A stretch of 16,729 nucleotides of DNA from the NCBI GenBank assembly GCA_004555535.1, contig SFHU01000060.1:1-16729 (forward strand), read 5' to 3'. Position numbers and translations under genes: made by a program. Each line of letters starts with the position of its first letter. Position 1 is the stretch's first letter. This DNA is from Clostridiales bacterium. GTDB lineage: Bacteria; Bacillota; Clostridia; Christensenellales; Aristaeellaceae. Positions 1 through 7,670 of this stretch are shown piece by piece. The notes beneath the pieces were generated by a model that had not been told where the DNA came from, did not search any database, and saw only the letters and a list, made by a program, of their open reading frames with translations.

Positions 1-9
1 CTGAAATCC

Positions 10-38
10 ATTATATCAGATCGTCCGAAAAAAGCAAA
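10..38 (-). promoter_or_regulatory. Outward-facing promoter at left edge
   Basis: Read on the minus strand, 15-10 is TATAAT, preceded by TG and one base, which makes an extended -10 element (TGATATAAT). The -35 position 17 bp upstream (38-33) reads TTTGCT, a weak match. An extended -10 can compensate for a weak -35. Transcription would leave the window to the left, so the gene it serves is not visible. It lies beyond the terminator of the trk operon (180-223), which fits a new transcription unit starting here. Confidence 0.55.
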
Positions 39-179
39 CCTTTTTTGTCCTTTTTCTTTCTCAGGCTTTATGGGCTTTGCATAAAAAGGCAGTTTTTCCT
101 GCGTTTTTCCTCCTGATTATCCCTCTCCTGCCCGGCTGCACGTCCTCTGTAAACGCCGGAAAGCTGCATGCATCCGCAC

Positions 180-223
180 AAAAAGAAAACCCATCATCCT
201 CCAAAGTGCAGAATGATGGGTTT
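180..223 (-). terminator. Terminator of the trkA-trkH-oxidoreductase operon
   Basis: A perfect 11-bp stem (AAACCCATCAT at 187-197 pairing with ATGATGGGTTT at 213-223) encloses a 15-nt loop. On the minus strand it is followed by a T-rich run (TTTTCTTTTTG). It begins about 37 bp past the stop codon of the oxidoreductase gene, as expected for the end of that operon. The plus-strand side is also T-rich (TTTCTTGATTGTTTTG), so it could work in both directions. Confidence 0.8.
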
Positions 224-259
224 CTTGATTGTTTTGTTCCTCGCGATCCGCTTTCGGAC

Positions 260-1228
260 TCAGCCCTCAAACGGGAACCGCAGCCCGTTCTGCCGGCGCA
301 CCTCGTCCATGATGCGCATGACGGCAACGGTCCACTGCGGCGGAAGCAGCGCGCTCTGCCGGCAGCCCTGCGCGGCGCAGCGTTCCGCCTCGCGGATCTC
401 GTATTCAAAGCCGTTGACCTCGAAGGGCGCGGCAAGCTCGCGCGGCGCTTCTCCGTCCAGGCAGAGCGTCGCGCGCTGCGCGCTCTTGAAATCCGGAATG
501 TCGATGTGCCCCTTCGTGCCGTAGACGGCGCCGTGCGTGGGCATCTGACAGCCGATGGCGCAGGTCAGCTGCGCGACGGCATCGCCCCGGCGCAGCAGGA
601 TCGCGTCGATCGCGTCCGTCCCCTCGGGGTTCATGACGAGCTGGCTCTGGATGCTGTCAAAGCGGCAGCCGAGCATCATACAGGCGAAGCCGATGGCGTA
701 GACGCCGATGTCCAGCAGCGTGCCGCCGGCGAGCGCGGCGTCAAACTTGCGCGCCTGGCGGGCGGTCGTGTAGCCATACTGCGCGGTCACCGTGCGGATG
801 TCGCCGATGGCACCCTCTTCAAGCAGCTTTTCGACCTCGCGGTAGACGGGCAGCGTCTTCGTCCAGAACGCCTCCATGACGAAGACACCCTTCTCCCGGG
901 CGAGGCGGAAGATCTCCTCCGCCTGCGCGGCGTCGGTCGTGAAGCTCTTTTCGCAGAGGATGTGCTTTCCCGCCGCGATCATCAGCTTCATGTCCTCAAA
1001 GTGTCGGCTGTGCGGCGTGGCGACATAGACGATATCCACCTGCGGATCCGCCGCCAGCGCCTCATAGCTCCCATAGCGCTTTTCAATGCCATAGGCGTCG
1101 CCGAATTCATCCGCGCTCTCCTGCGAGCGGGAGGCGACGGCATACAGCGTCACATCGCCCATCTGTCTGGCCGTGCGGGCAAAGTTTTTGGCGATCGTGC
1201 CCGTCGACAGAATGCCCCATCGGATCAT
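260..1228 (-). CDS. Gfo/Idh/MocA family NAD(P)-dependent oxidoreductase
   Basis: The protein of 322 aa is probably a cytosolic dehydrogenase acting on a sugar, cyclitol or diol; the substrate cannot be read from sequence. The N-terminal Rossmann fold opens with MIRWGILSTGTIAKNF, matching the family's G-x-G-x-IA nucleotide loop. The family motif appears as CEKSF (residues 92-96), with Lys94 the expected catalytic lysine. A DIGVYAIGF segment near the middle resembles the dimeric dihydrodiol dehydrogenase branch, which uses Tyr there. The start at 1228 is chosen because AAAGGAGAG precedes it and the Rossmann strand begins directly; the frame stays open upstream into trkH but without family similarity. 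It is the last gene of the trk operon, 32 bp after trkH. A functional link with potassium uptake is not obvious, and co-transcription may be incidental. Confidence 0.9.
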   Translation of the reverse strand: MIRWGILSTGTIAKNFARTARQMGDVTLYAVASRSQESADEFGDAYGIEKRYGSYEALAADPQVDIVYVATPHSRHFEDMKLMIAAGKHILCEKSFTTDAAQAEEIFRLAREKGVFVMEAFWTKTLPVYREVEKLLEEGAIGDIRTVTAQYGYTTARQARKFDAALAGGTLLDIGVYAIGFACMMLGCRFDSIQSQLVMNPEGTDAIDAILLRRGDAVAQLTCAIGCQMPTHGAVYGTKGHIDIPDFKSAQRATLCLDGEAPRELAAPFEVNGFEYEIREAERCAAQGCRQSALLPPQWTVAVMRIMDEVRRQNGLRFPFEG

Positions 1229-1260
1229 GGAATTCTCTCCTTTGCTCTTTCGCGCTGCGC

Positions 1261-2757
1261 TCAGGCATCGAGTCCCAGCGCGCTGGCGCGGCGGCGCTTC
1301 CTGCGCCGGGATTCGCTGATGCTCTCCCTCCACAGCGGCGGATAGAGCAGCATCAGCAACGGGAAGATCTCCAGGCGGCCCGCGAGCATGTCAAAGATCA
1401 TGACGCACTTGGACAGGTCGCTGAACGCGGCGAAGTTGGAGGTCGGGCCGACGCCATTGAGGCCCGGACCGATGTTGTTGAACGTCGCCGTGACCGCCGT
1501 GAAGGTGGTGACGAGATCGAAGTTATCCAGCGACACCAGCAGCACCGACGCCGCGACGATGAAGATCACCGTGACAAAGTAGAGCTGCACGGCGCGCAGC
1601 GTGTCCTCCTCGACGCTCTTGCCCTCGAACTTGACCTTGTGCACGGCGCGCGGATGCAGGAATGAGATCAGATACGCGCCCAGCGACTTGGCCGCGATGA
1701 CAAAGCGCGACACCTTGAGGCCGCCGCCCGTGCTGCCCGCGCAGGCGCCCACGAACATGAGCATGACGAGGATCGTCTTGGAGAACTCCGGCCAGAGCTG
1801 GAAATCCGCCGTCGAATAGCCTGTCGTCGTGATGATGGAGGCGACCTGGAACGCCGCGATGCGCAGGTTGTTCTCCACCGTCAGCGCAGCGTCATAGGCG
1901 TTGGCGAAGATCAGCAGCGTCGCCGCAGCGATGATCGTCAGATACCAGCGCATCTCCTCGCAATGGAAGGCATCCCGGAATTTGCACATCAGCAGCAGGA
2001 AATAGACGTTGAAGTTGACGCCGAAGAGAATCATGAACACCGTCACGACCCACTGGATGTACGGCGAATAGCCGCCGATGGAGCTGTTTTTGACGCCGAA
2101 GCCGCCCGTGCCGGCGGTACCGAAGGCCGTGCACAGCGCCTCGTAGGGATCCATTTTGCCCAGCAGCAGGAACACGAACTCCGCGGCCGTCAGCACGACG
2201 TAGAGCCGGTAGAGGATCTGCGCGGTGAAGCGCACCTTGGGCACCAGCTTGCCCACGGAGGGGCCGGGGCTCTCCGCCTTCATCAGATGCATGTTCGTGC
2301 CGCCGACCATCGGCAGCACGGCCAGCAGGAACACGAGCACGCCCATGCCGCCGATCCAGTGGGTGAAGCAGCGCCAGATCATCGAGCAATGGCTCATGAT
2401 CTCCACGTCGGGCATGATGCTCGCGCCGGTCGTCGTAAAGCCGGAGACGGTCTCAAAGAGCGCGTCGATGAAGCGCGGGATCTCCCCCGTCAGGACAAAG
2501 GGAATGCAGCCGAACACGCTCATCGCGATCCAGCCCAGCGCCGTGGCGACGAACGCCTCGCGCGCATAGAAGCTCGGGTTTTTCGGCTTGCGCCCCGTCA
2601 GCAGCGCGCCGCACAGCAGGCACAGCGCCATGACCAGCACAAACGTCCAGCCCTGCTCCTCGCCGTAGATGAGGGCCGTGAGGATGGGCAGCGACATGAA
2701 CGCCGCCTCGATTTTGAGAATCCAGCCGAGGATATAGGTGATGCTCTTTGTGTTCAT
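1261..2757 (-). CDS. trkH: Trk-type potassium uptake channel subunit TrkH
   Basis: The 498-aa integral membrane protein forms the K+ pore of the Trk/Ktr family. All four selectivity-filter loops of the four-fold pseudo-repeat are recognisable: SGFTTTGAS, GTAGTGGFG, SIITTTGYS and FNNIGPG. A late GRLEIFPLLMLLYPPLWR segment is typical of the TrkH C-terminus. The N-terminus is hydrophobic from about residue 7, consistent with a membrane start. The ATG at 2757 lies 16 bp after the trkA stop, with GGGGAG as ribosome binding site. Its partner TrkA, the cytosolic nucleotide-binding gating ring, is encoded directly upstream in the same operon, so the two should form one uptake complex. The length is normal for the family and I see no frameshift. 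Confidence 0.97.
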   Translation of the reverse strand: MNTKSITYILGWILKIEAAFMSLPILTALIYGEEQGWTFVLVMALCLLCGALLTGRKPKNPSFYAREAFVATALGWIAMSVFGCIPFVLTGEIPRFIDALFETVSGFTTTGASIMPDVEIMSHCSMIWRCFTHWIGGMGVLVFLLAVLPMVGGTNMHLMKAESPGPSVGKLVPKVRFTAQILYRLYVVLTAAEFVFLLLGKMDPYEALCTAFGTAGTGGFGVKNSSIGGYSPYIQWVVTVFMILFGVNFNVYFLLLMCKFRDAFHCEEMRWYLTIIAAATLLIFANAYDAALTVENNLRIAAFQVASIITTTGYSTADFQLWPEFSKTILVMLMFVGACAGSTGGGLKVSRFVIAAKSLGAYLISFLHPRAVHKVKFEGKSVEEDTLRAVQLYFVTVIFIVAASVLLVSLDNFDLVTTFTAVTATFNNIGPGLNGVGPTSNFAAFSDLSKCVMIFDMLAGRLEIFPLLMLLYPPLWRESISESRRRKRRRASALGLDA

Positions 2758-2773
2758 CTTGCGTCTCCCCGTC

Positions 2774-4168
2774 TCAGAGCAGGATATCGCTGATATCGCC
2801 GAAGCCCGTGTGCGTCGTGACGATGATCACGGAGTCGCCCTCCATGATCGCGTCCTGGCCGCGCGGGAAGATAATCCTGCCGCCGCGGTTGATGCAGGCG
2901 ATGAGCAGATTGTCCTTCTTTTTGAGCTGCATCAGCGGCACGCCGCACACCGGCGCGTCCTTGCGGACGTGGAACTCGATGGCCTCCACGCGGTTGTCGA
3001 ACATGTGGTAGAGCGTCTCGACGTTGCTGCCGATGGAGTTCTGACGGGCGCGCACATAGGCGATGATCGCCTCGGAGGTGATGTACTTGGGATAGACGAC
3101 GCTGCCCAGCTCCAGCCCGTCGATCACGTCATTGAAGGTGATGCGGTTGATCTTGGTGATCGTCTTGAGGCCGGGGATGCGCTTGGCGTAGAGCGTCAGC
3201 AGGATGTTCTCCTCGTCCAGGCCCGTCAGCGGGACGAACGCCTCCGCCGAGTAGATCCCCTCCTCCTTGAGCAGCTCCTCGTCGCCGCCGTCGCCGCAGA
3301 TGACGAGCGCCTCCGGCAGCAGGTTGCTCAGCTCCTCGCAGCGCTGGCGGTTCGATTCGATGATCTTGACCTCGAGCTTCTGCTCCAGCAGCTGCTTGGC
3401 CAGATAATAGCTCGACTTGCCTCCGCCGATGATCATGCAGCTTTTGACCGCCTGGCCGCGCATGCCGATGCTGTCAAAGATGCAGTGCACGTCGCGGGAG
3501 GAGGCGAGAATCGTGATATCGTCGCCCTCGTGGAGCACGAAGGAGCCGCCGGGGATGCTGACGCTGCCGTCGCGCTCGACCGCGCAGACCAGGTAGCCGA
3601 AGCGGAACAGGTTGTCCAGCTGCATGATGCTGCGCCCGCAGAGCACGTTGCCCGACGGAATCTTGAAGCGCACGAGCTCCGCGTGTCCCTTGGCGAACGC
3701 GCTGACCGTCAGCGCCTGCGGCCTGGAGAGCAGCCGGGCGATCTCGCGCGCCGCCTCCAGCTCCGGGTTGATGATCATGGAGAGACCGAGCTGCTGGCGC
3801 AGGTAGGACAGCTCCTCCGCGTAATCGGGGTTGCGCACGCGCGCAATCGCCGCCAGCTCACCGCCGGCCTTCTTGGCGATCGTGCAGCAGAGCAGGTTCA
3901 GCTCGTCGGAGCCCGTCACGGCAATGACTAGGTCGGCCTCCTTGAGCCCGGCCTCCATCAGGACGCTCAGGCTCGCGCCGTTGCCCCGAATGCCCATGAC
4001 GTCATAAACTTCCGTCGTGTCGCGGATCACGCGCTCGCTGACGTCGACAATCGTCACGTCGTGTCCCTCACGGACAAGCTGCTCGGTCAGCGTATGGCCG
4101 ACCTTGCCGCAGCCCACAATGATGATATGTAGCCGTCCCGGCTTCGCCTTCGCAGTATTCGCCTGCAT
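2774..4168 (-). CDS. trkA: Trk potassium transport regulatory subunit TrkA
   Basis: The 464-aa cytosolic protein has the full tandem architecture RCK_N-RCK_C-RCK_N-RCK_C. The first nucleotide-binding domain has IIIVGCGKVG (about residues 15-24) with Asp42 ending the second strand (VTIVDVS), the usual NAD(H)-binding acidic residue. The second domain carries MIIGGGKSS near residue 240. Each is followed by an RCK_C domain (around FKIPSGNVLCG and FHVRKDAPVCG). TrkA rings gate TrkH; some RCK_C domains in Gram-positives bind c-di-AMP, but whether this one does is not visible. The start is placed at 4168 because GGAGGA precedes it by 9 bases and 13 fewer non-conserved residues remain than with the more upstream ATG. 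It is the first gene of the operon, behind a structured leader. Confidence 0.96.
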   Translation of the reverse strand: MQANTAKAKPGRLHIIIVGCGKVGHTLTEQLVREGHDVTIVDVSERVIRDTTEVYDVMGIRGNGASLSVLMEAGLKEADLVIAVTGSDELNLLCCTIAKKAGGELAAIARVRNPDYAEELSYLRQQLGLSMIINPELEAAREIARLLSRPQALTVSAFAKGHAELVRFKIPSGNVLCGRSIMQLDNLFRFGYLVCAVERDGSVSIPGGSFVLHEGDDITILASSRDVHCIFDSIGMRGQAVKSCMIIGGGKSSYYLAKQLLEQKLEVKIIESNRQRCEELSNLLPEALVICGDGGDEELLKEEGIYSAEAFVPLTGLDEENILLTLYAKRIPGLKTITKINRITFNDVIDGLELGSVVYPKYITSEAIIAYVRARQNSIGSNVETLYHMFDNRVEAIEFHVRKDAPVCGVPLMQLKKKDNLLIACINRGGRIIFPRGQDAIMEGDSVIIVTTHTGFGDISDILL

Positions 4169-4288
4169 CTGTGTCTTCCTCCAGTGCTGTCTCTGCCGGA
4201 GAGGCATGCTTTCGTCCTCCGGGCAGGACGTCTCAGGGGGCTGTCGCCCCGGTCATCCAAGCGGCTCCGCTTCTGGCCGCAACCATAC
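4169..4288 (-). promoter_or_regulatory. Hairpin-rich 5' leader of trkA
   Basis: From the predicted start near 4288 the trkA mRNA carries about 120 nt before the ATG. Four local hairpins are visible in series: AAGCG/CGCTT with a 4-base loop (4259-4272), GGGGC-GACA-GCCCC (4237-4250), CGTCCT/AGGACG with a 6-base loop (4213-4230) and CTCT/AGAG (4191-4203). The ribosome binding site follows, at about 4177-4182. I do not recognise a known riboswitch class. In particular, the conserved blocks of the ydaO c-di-AMP riboswitch, which often controls K+ transporters in Bacillota, are not evident. No T-run terminator is seen, so any control would be at translation or RNA stability. Confidence 0.45.
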
Positions 4289-4294
4289 GATTTT

Positions 4295-4323
4295 ATTATA
4301 TCCCTCCCCGTATCGTCTGTCAA
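4295..4323 (-). promoter_or_regulatory. Consensus promoter of the trk operon
   Basis: The minus strand reads TTGACA (4323-4318), a 17-bp spacer, then TATAAT (4300-4295). Both hexamers and the spacing are exact consensus for the housekeeping sigma factor. Transcription would start near 4288. Such a strong unregulated-looking promoter in front of a K+ uptake operon suggests control after initiation, in keeping with the structured leader. Confidence 0.9.
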
Positions 4324-4378
4324 TGCGCGTTTCCCGCCTTCACAACGGCATCTCTTTTCCCCGGTCAAACCGCAGCGC

Positions 4379-4406
4379 TTGACTGGACGCCGCAGCTTCT
4401 TATAAT
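4379..4406 (+). promoter_or_regulatory. Promoter of the TSUP permease gene
   Basis: TTGACT (4379-4384), a 16-bp spacer and TATAAT (4401-4406) lie about 70 bp upstream of the plus-strand ATG at 4475. It is divergent from the trk promoter, with about 55 bp between the two -35 boxes. The leader contains a CGCAGG/CCTGCG inverted repeat ahead of the ribosome binding site. Confidence 0.85.
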
Positions 4407-4474
4407 GAAGTTTCAAGCTGTTCGCAGGAGGGTTTTGTCCGCCTGCGGCGAATTGAAAAGGAGATGTATATCCC

Positions 4475-5242
4475 ATGCTCAGGATTTTGGTTTGTCTGCT
4501 CGCGGGCCTCGGCGCGGGCCTGGGCACCGGCCTGGCCGGCATCAGCGCCGCCGCGGTCATCTCGCCCATGCTCATTGCGTTTCTGGATATCCCCGCCTAT
4601 CAGGCCGTCGGCATCGCGCTGGCCTCCGACGTGCTCGCCAGCGGCGTTTCCGCCTGGACCTACTACCGCAACGGCAACCTCGACGTGCGCAACGGGTTGA
4701 TCATGATGCTGACGGTGCTCGTCTTCACGCTGGTGGGCAGCTGGGTCTCCAGCCTCATCCCCAGCCAGACGATGGGCAGCTTTTCCACCGTGATGACGCT
4801 GCTGCTGGGCATCAAGTTCCTCGTGCGCCCCGTGATGACGACGCGCCAGGCGATGGCCTCGGTCTCCGCCGGAAAGCGCGCCGTACAGTCCGTCGTCTGC
4901 GGCATGATGATCGGCTTCATCTGCGGCTTCGTCGGTGCGGGCGGCGGCATGATGATGCTCCTCGTGCTCACCAGCGTGCTGGGCTACGAGCTCAAGACCG
5001 CCGTGGGCACCAGCGTCTTCATCATGGCCTTCACGGCGCTGACCGGCGCGGCCTCGCATTTCGCCATCGATGGCGCGCCCGATCCGCTTGTGCTGCTGCC
5101 CTGCGTGGTCTTCACGCTGCTCTTCGCGAGGATCGGCGCGCGGCTGGCCAACCGCTCAACGCCCGAAAGGCTCAACCGCATGGTCGGCGTTGTGCTGACG
5201 CTGCTGGGCGCGGCGATTCTGATCGTCAGCCGCCTCTCCTGA
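4475..5242 (+). CDS. TSUP family (TauE/SafE) membrane permease
   Basis: The 255-aa polytopic membrane protein is hydrophobic throughout and shows the two-repeat pattern of the TSUP family. Repeat one starts with GLGAGLGTGLAGISAAAVISP near the N-terminus; repeat two has GFICGFVGAGGGMMMLLVL near the middle, followed by ELKTAVGTSVF. Members export or import sulfite, sulfoacetate, taurine-derived anions or other organic and sulfur anions; the substrate here cannot be assigned. Length is typical (about 250 aa). The start is supported by AAGGAGATG 11 bases upstream. The gene is followed by a DUF308 gene on the same strand after 106 bp. No sulfur-metabolism gene is adjacent, so physiological context is missing. 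Confidence 0.9.
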   Translation: MLRILVCLLAGLGAGLGTGLAGISAAAVISPMLIAFLDIPAYQAVGIALASDVLASGVSAWTYYRNGNLDVRNGLIMMLTVLVFTLVGSWVSSLIPSQTMGSFSTVMTLLLGIKFLVRPVMTTRQAMASVSAGKRAVQSVVCGMMIGFICGFVGAGGGMMMLLVLTSVLGYELKTAVGTSVFIMAFTALTGAASHFAIDGAPDPLVLLPCVVFTLLFARIGARLANRSTPERLNRMVGVVLTLLGAAILIVSRLS

Positions 5243-5348
5243 TGCACCGCGTTTCGGAACGCCGCGCGCAATTTTTCTGTCGACGGTCTGCGCGCCGCAT
5301 ACTGGCGCATACAATTAGAGAGGTTTTTCAACCAAGGAGGACTTTTTT

Positions 5349-5930
5349 ATGAGCAAGGAAAACAGCAATCCCATTTTGAAGGCCGTCCGCGAGCTCAAGC
5401 TCAACGCCACGCTGGCCTCCGTCGTCTATCTGGTGCTGGGCATCGTGCTGCTTGTCGCGCCGACCACGAGCAAGAATCTGCTCTGCACGCTCGTCGGCGT
5501 AGTCGTGCTGATCTACGGTACGTTCAACCTGCTCTCCTTCCTGATGGACAGGGACTTTGGCGGTCTCTCCGTCGAGCTGATCATCGGCATCGCCGCGGCG
5601 GCGTTCGGCGTCTTCTCGCTGCTCAACCCCGGCTTCCTGATGGACTTCCTGATCATCGTGCTGGGCCTGGCGATTGCCGTGGGCAGCGCCGGCAGCCTCA
5701 AGCGCGCGCTGAACCTTCGCGCCTTCGGCTACAGCTACTGGTGGATCTCCCTGGTCGTCGCAATGGCCACGCTCATCGTCGCGCTGACATTCGTCTTCTG
5801 CCCGGAGGTCTACGGCGCGCTGCTCATGCAGATCATCGGCATCATCCTGATCGTCGAGGCCATCGGCGACCTGCTGACGATCCATCGCCTGTCGCGCATC
5901 GCCCGGGACGGCGGCTACACCGTCCGCTGA
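5349..5930 (+). CDS. DUF308 (HdeD-like) membrane protein
   Basis: The 193-aa small integral membrane protein has about six hydrophobic segments arranged as repeated pairs (for example VVYLVLGIVLLVAPTT, then LVGVVVLIYGTFNLLSFLMD). This is the pattern of the DUF308/HdeD family, whose E. coli member is linked to acid resistance; the biochemical role is unknown. The start is fixed by a strong AAGGAGG seven bases before the ATG. The C-terminus is short and polar. The gene may have its own promoter: a -10-like TACAAT sits about 50 bp upstream, without a convincing -35. A strong bidirectional terminator follows 26 bp after the stop. Confidence 0.88.
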   Translation: MSKENSNPILKAVRELKLNATLASVVYLVLGIVLLVAPTTSKNLLCTLVGVVVLIYGTFNLLSFLMDRDFGGLSVELIIGIAAAAFGVFSLLNPGFLMDFLIIVLGLAIAVGSAGSLKRALNLRAFGYSYWWISLVVAMATLIVALTFVFCPEVYGALLMQIIGIILIVEAIGDLLTIHRLSRIARDGGYTVR

Positions 5931-5956
5931 TCCCCCGCAATTCCCAAAACCTGAAA

Positions 5957-5992
5957 AGGATGCGTTTCCTTGCGGAGCGCATCCTCTTTTTT
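5957..5992. terminator. Bidirectional terminator between convergent units
   Basis: The arms AGGATGCG (5957-5964) and CGCATCCT (5978-5985) pair perfectly, and the helix continues inward through TTCC/GGAG after one bulged T, closed by a short TTGC loop. A TTTTTT run follows on the plus strand (5987-5992); on the minus strand the hairpin is followed by TTTTCAGGTTTT. It can therefore end both the DUF308 transcript and the convergent cyclase operon. Confidence 0.88.
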
Positions 5993-6012
5993 GTGATTCC
6001 GGGTGTTTTTGA

Positions 6013-6702
6013 TTACTTGCTGAACTCGGCCAGGCCCTCGATCGCATAGGCGCGGACCGGGCAGGAGTCGGCGCCGACGATCGGCAGCGCCGCATAGCTC
6101 ATGAAGAAGGTATCGGTGGTCAGGTACTCGAGGTTCTTGAGCACCTCCAGGAACACGCCGTCGACCTCCATGATGATGTCGTGGAAGGGCTTGACGTCCT
6201 CCTCGCAGTTCTCGATGGAGACGCCGTCGCCGAAGCCGACGCACTTGACGCCATGGTTGCGCAGCCACCAGGCAGTCTCGCCGTTGATGAACAGGCGCTT
6301 GTCGGCCGGGCTGTTGGTCTGCGGTGTGAACGGCGGGAACTTCCAGTTGCTGTCGAGGATGACGATGTCGCCCTCCTTGATGCGGTCGCCGCAGGCGCGG
6401 TCGAGATCCGCGCCGCTGATGTGGCTGTTCGGCTCGAGGAAGTCGATGTTGACGTAGATGGCGCGGCCCATGAAGGTCGTCAGCGGGAGCTCGCCGACGG
6501 ACTTGCCGTCCTCAAAGTGGTGATACGGGCACTCGCAGTGCGTGCCGAGGTGGCTAGTCAGGTCGAGCGCGGTATGATAGTCCGGGATGGGGCCGCCGGT
6601 GTTGTAGCGAATCAGATGGCAGCGGCGGGATTCGGTTTTCGGGTCCAGCACCTTGGTCAGATCGACCACGCGAAGACCGTTGAGCTCGTATACGGGTTCC
6701 AT
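6013..6702 (-). CDS. Cyclase family metal-dependent hydrolase (kynurenine formamidase-like)
   Basis: The 229-aa soluble protein belongs to the cyclase/formamidase family (PF04199 type), whose members hydrolyse amides, lactones or isatin-like rings with a bound divalent metal. The signature HxGTHxDxPxH appears as HLGTHCECPYH: His51, His55, Glu57, His61. Glu in place of the usual Asp is a conservative change at a metal or catalytic position. The distal part keeps GFGDGVSIE and HDIIM, matching the second half of the active-site layout, then LEVLKNL in place of the common ENL motif. The start has AAGGAGGAAA just upstream. It is the last gene of a three-gene operon with ketopantoate-reductase-like and YhcH-like genes, 24 bp after the former. 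There is no tryptophan-degradation neighbour, so a kynurenine substrate is unlikely; a sugar- or keto-acid-derived lactone or amide is a guess. Confidence 0.88.
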   Translation of the reverse strand: MEPVYELNGLRVVDLTKVLDPKTESRRCHLIRYNTGGPIPDYHTALDLTSHLGTHCECPYHHFEDGKSVGELPLTTFMGRAIYVNIDFLEPNSHISGADLDRACGDRIKEGDIVILDSNWKFPPFTPQTNSPADKRLFINGETAWWLRNHGVKCVGFGDGVSIENCEEDVKPFHDIIMEVDGVFLEVLKNLEYLTTDTFFMSYAALPIVGADSCPVRAYAIEGLAEFSK

Positions 6703-6726
6703 AGAATTTCCTCCTTATTCAAAATT

Positions 6727-7647
6727 TCAGGATTGACTGGCTTTGGCTTCCATCGCGTGGACGAGCGCGACCATGGCCGCGTGCGTCGGCGCGGGAACGC
6801 CGTTTCTGCGGCTGGCGCGCACGACGCTGCCGCTGATGGTGTCGACCTCCGTGCGCCGGCCCTTGGAAAGGTCCGCGCAGATGCTCGTGATGCCGGCGGG
6901 GCTGTTCTCGCAGACGTGGCGCACCTCGGCGACCTTCTCCTCCGCGTCAAACTCCAGCCCCTCGCCCGCGGCGACGGCAACCGCCTCGCGCACGAGCGTC
7001 TCACACAGCGCCCAAGCATTTTTGTCGCTGGCGATGAAGCCGAGCGGCACCTGCAGCACGCCGGTGAGCACGCTGGCGGAGACGTTGGTGAACATCTTGC
7101 CCCAGATGAGCTTCTGCACGTCCGCGCTGCAGTCGGCCTCAAGGCCGCTCTCGCAGAAGGCGTCAGCGATGTACTGCAGGCGGCTGACGTCGCCCTCGAT
7201 GCAGCCCACATGCGTGATGCCGCTGCCGCCGTGGCGGATCTCACCCGGGCCCACGACAGCGCTGTTGTGCTGCGTCGTGCCGATGACGACGTGCGCGCGG
7301 TCGACGAACTTCGTGAGCGTATCCTCATGGCCGCTGCCGTTCTGCAGCGTCATGATACAGGTGTCCGGCCCGATCAGGCCGCGGTTGTTTGAAAGCGCGC
7401 TCTCGCTGAACATCGCCTTGACGAACACGATGATCAGGTCGACGGGCGCCATGCCCGCCGTGGAAACCGCGCCCAGCGGATGGCAGACGGTCACAGAGCC
7501 ATCCGGCTCGTGAATCGTCACGCCGTTGGCGTTGATGGCGTCGACCACAGCCTGATTGACGTCCACCAGAATCACGTCATGCTTCCGGCTCAGATAGCCG
7601 CCGTAGAGCGAGCCCATCGCGCCCGCGCCCAGAACCGCAATTCTCAT
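6727..7647 (-). CDS. Ketopantoate reductase family NADP-dependent oxidoreductase
   Basis: The 306-aa protein has the complete ApbA/PanE layout. The Rossmann loop is GAGAMG (residues 7-12). LQNGSGHED (101-109) corresponds to the conserved LQNG element. Lys184 in IWGKMFTN sits where the catalytic lysine is expected, and SICADLSKGRRTEVDTISG carries Glu267, the equivalent of the substrate-binding Glu of E. coli PanE. PanE itself reduces 2-dehydropantoate in pantothenate synthesis, but this family has many paralogues acting on other 2-keto or 3-keto acids. No panB, panC or panD is nearby, and the operon partners look catabolic, so I leave the gene unnamed. The start at 7647 is chosen for AAGGAGGAG upstream and the immediate Rossmann strand. 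It lies 23 bp after the YhcH-like gene. Confidence 0.9.
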   Translation of the reverse strand: MRIAVLGAGAMGSLYGGYLSRKHDVILVDVNQAVVDAINANGVTIHEPDGSVTVCHPLGAVSTAGMAPVDLIIVFVKAMFSESALSNNRGLIGPDTCIMTLQNGSGHEDTLTKFVDRAHVVIGTTQHNSAVVGPGEIRHGGSGITHVGCIEGDVSRLQYIADAFCESGLEADCSADVQKLIWGKMFTNVSASVLTGVLQVPLGFIASDKNAWALCETLVREAVAVAAGEGLEFDAEEKVAEVRHVCENSPAGITSICADLSKGRRTEVDTISGSVVRASRRNGVPAPTHAAMVALVHAMEAKASQS

Positions 7648-7670
7648 TGTCCTCTCCTCCTTGCGCCGCA

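Noticed and set aside
2738..3931. A 397-codon plus-strand open frame opposite trkA
   Set aside because: It is the same antisense pattern with biased composition and no ribosome binding site or domain, while trkA on the other strand has a complete architecture.
4169..4288. ydaO-type c-di-AMP riboswitch ahead of trkA
   Set aside because: It was expected from context, but the conserved sequence blocks of that class are not visible in the leader, so it is listed only as an unassigned structured leader.
5249..5276. Possible terminator after the TSUP gene (GCGTT-TCGG-AACGC hairpin, then TTTTT)
   Set aside because: The stem is only 5 bp and the T-run starts nine bases later, so it is too weak to list as a terminator. 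Read-through into the DUF308 gene is plausible.
6727..7647. Naming the reductase panE
   Set aside because: The fold and catalytic residues fit, but the family contains many paralogues, no pantothenate gene is nearby, and the operon looks catabolic.
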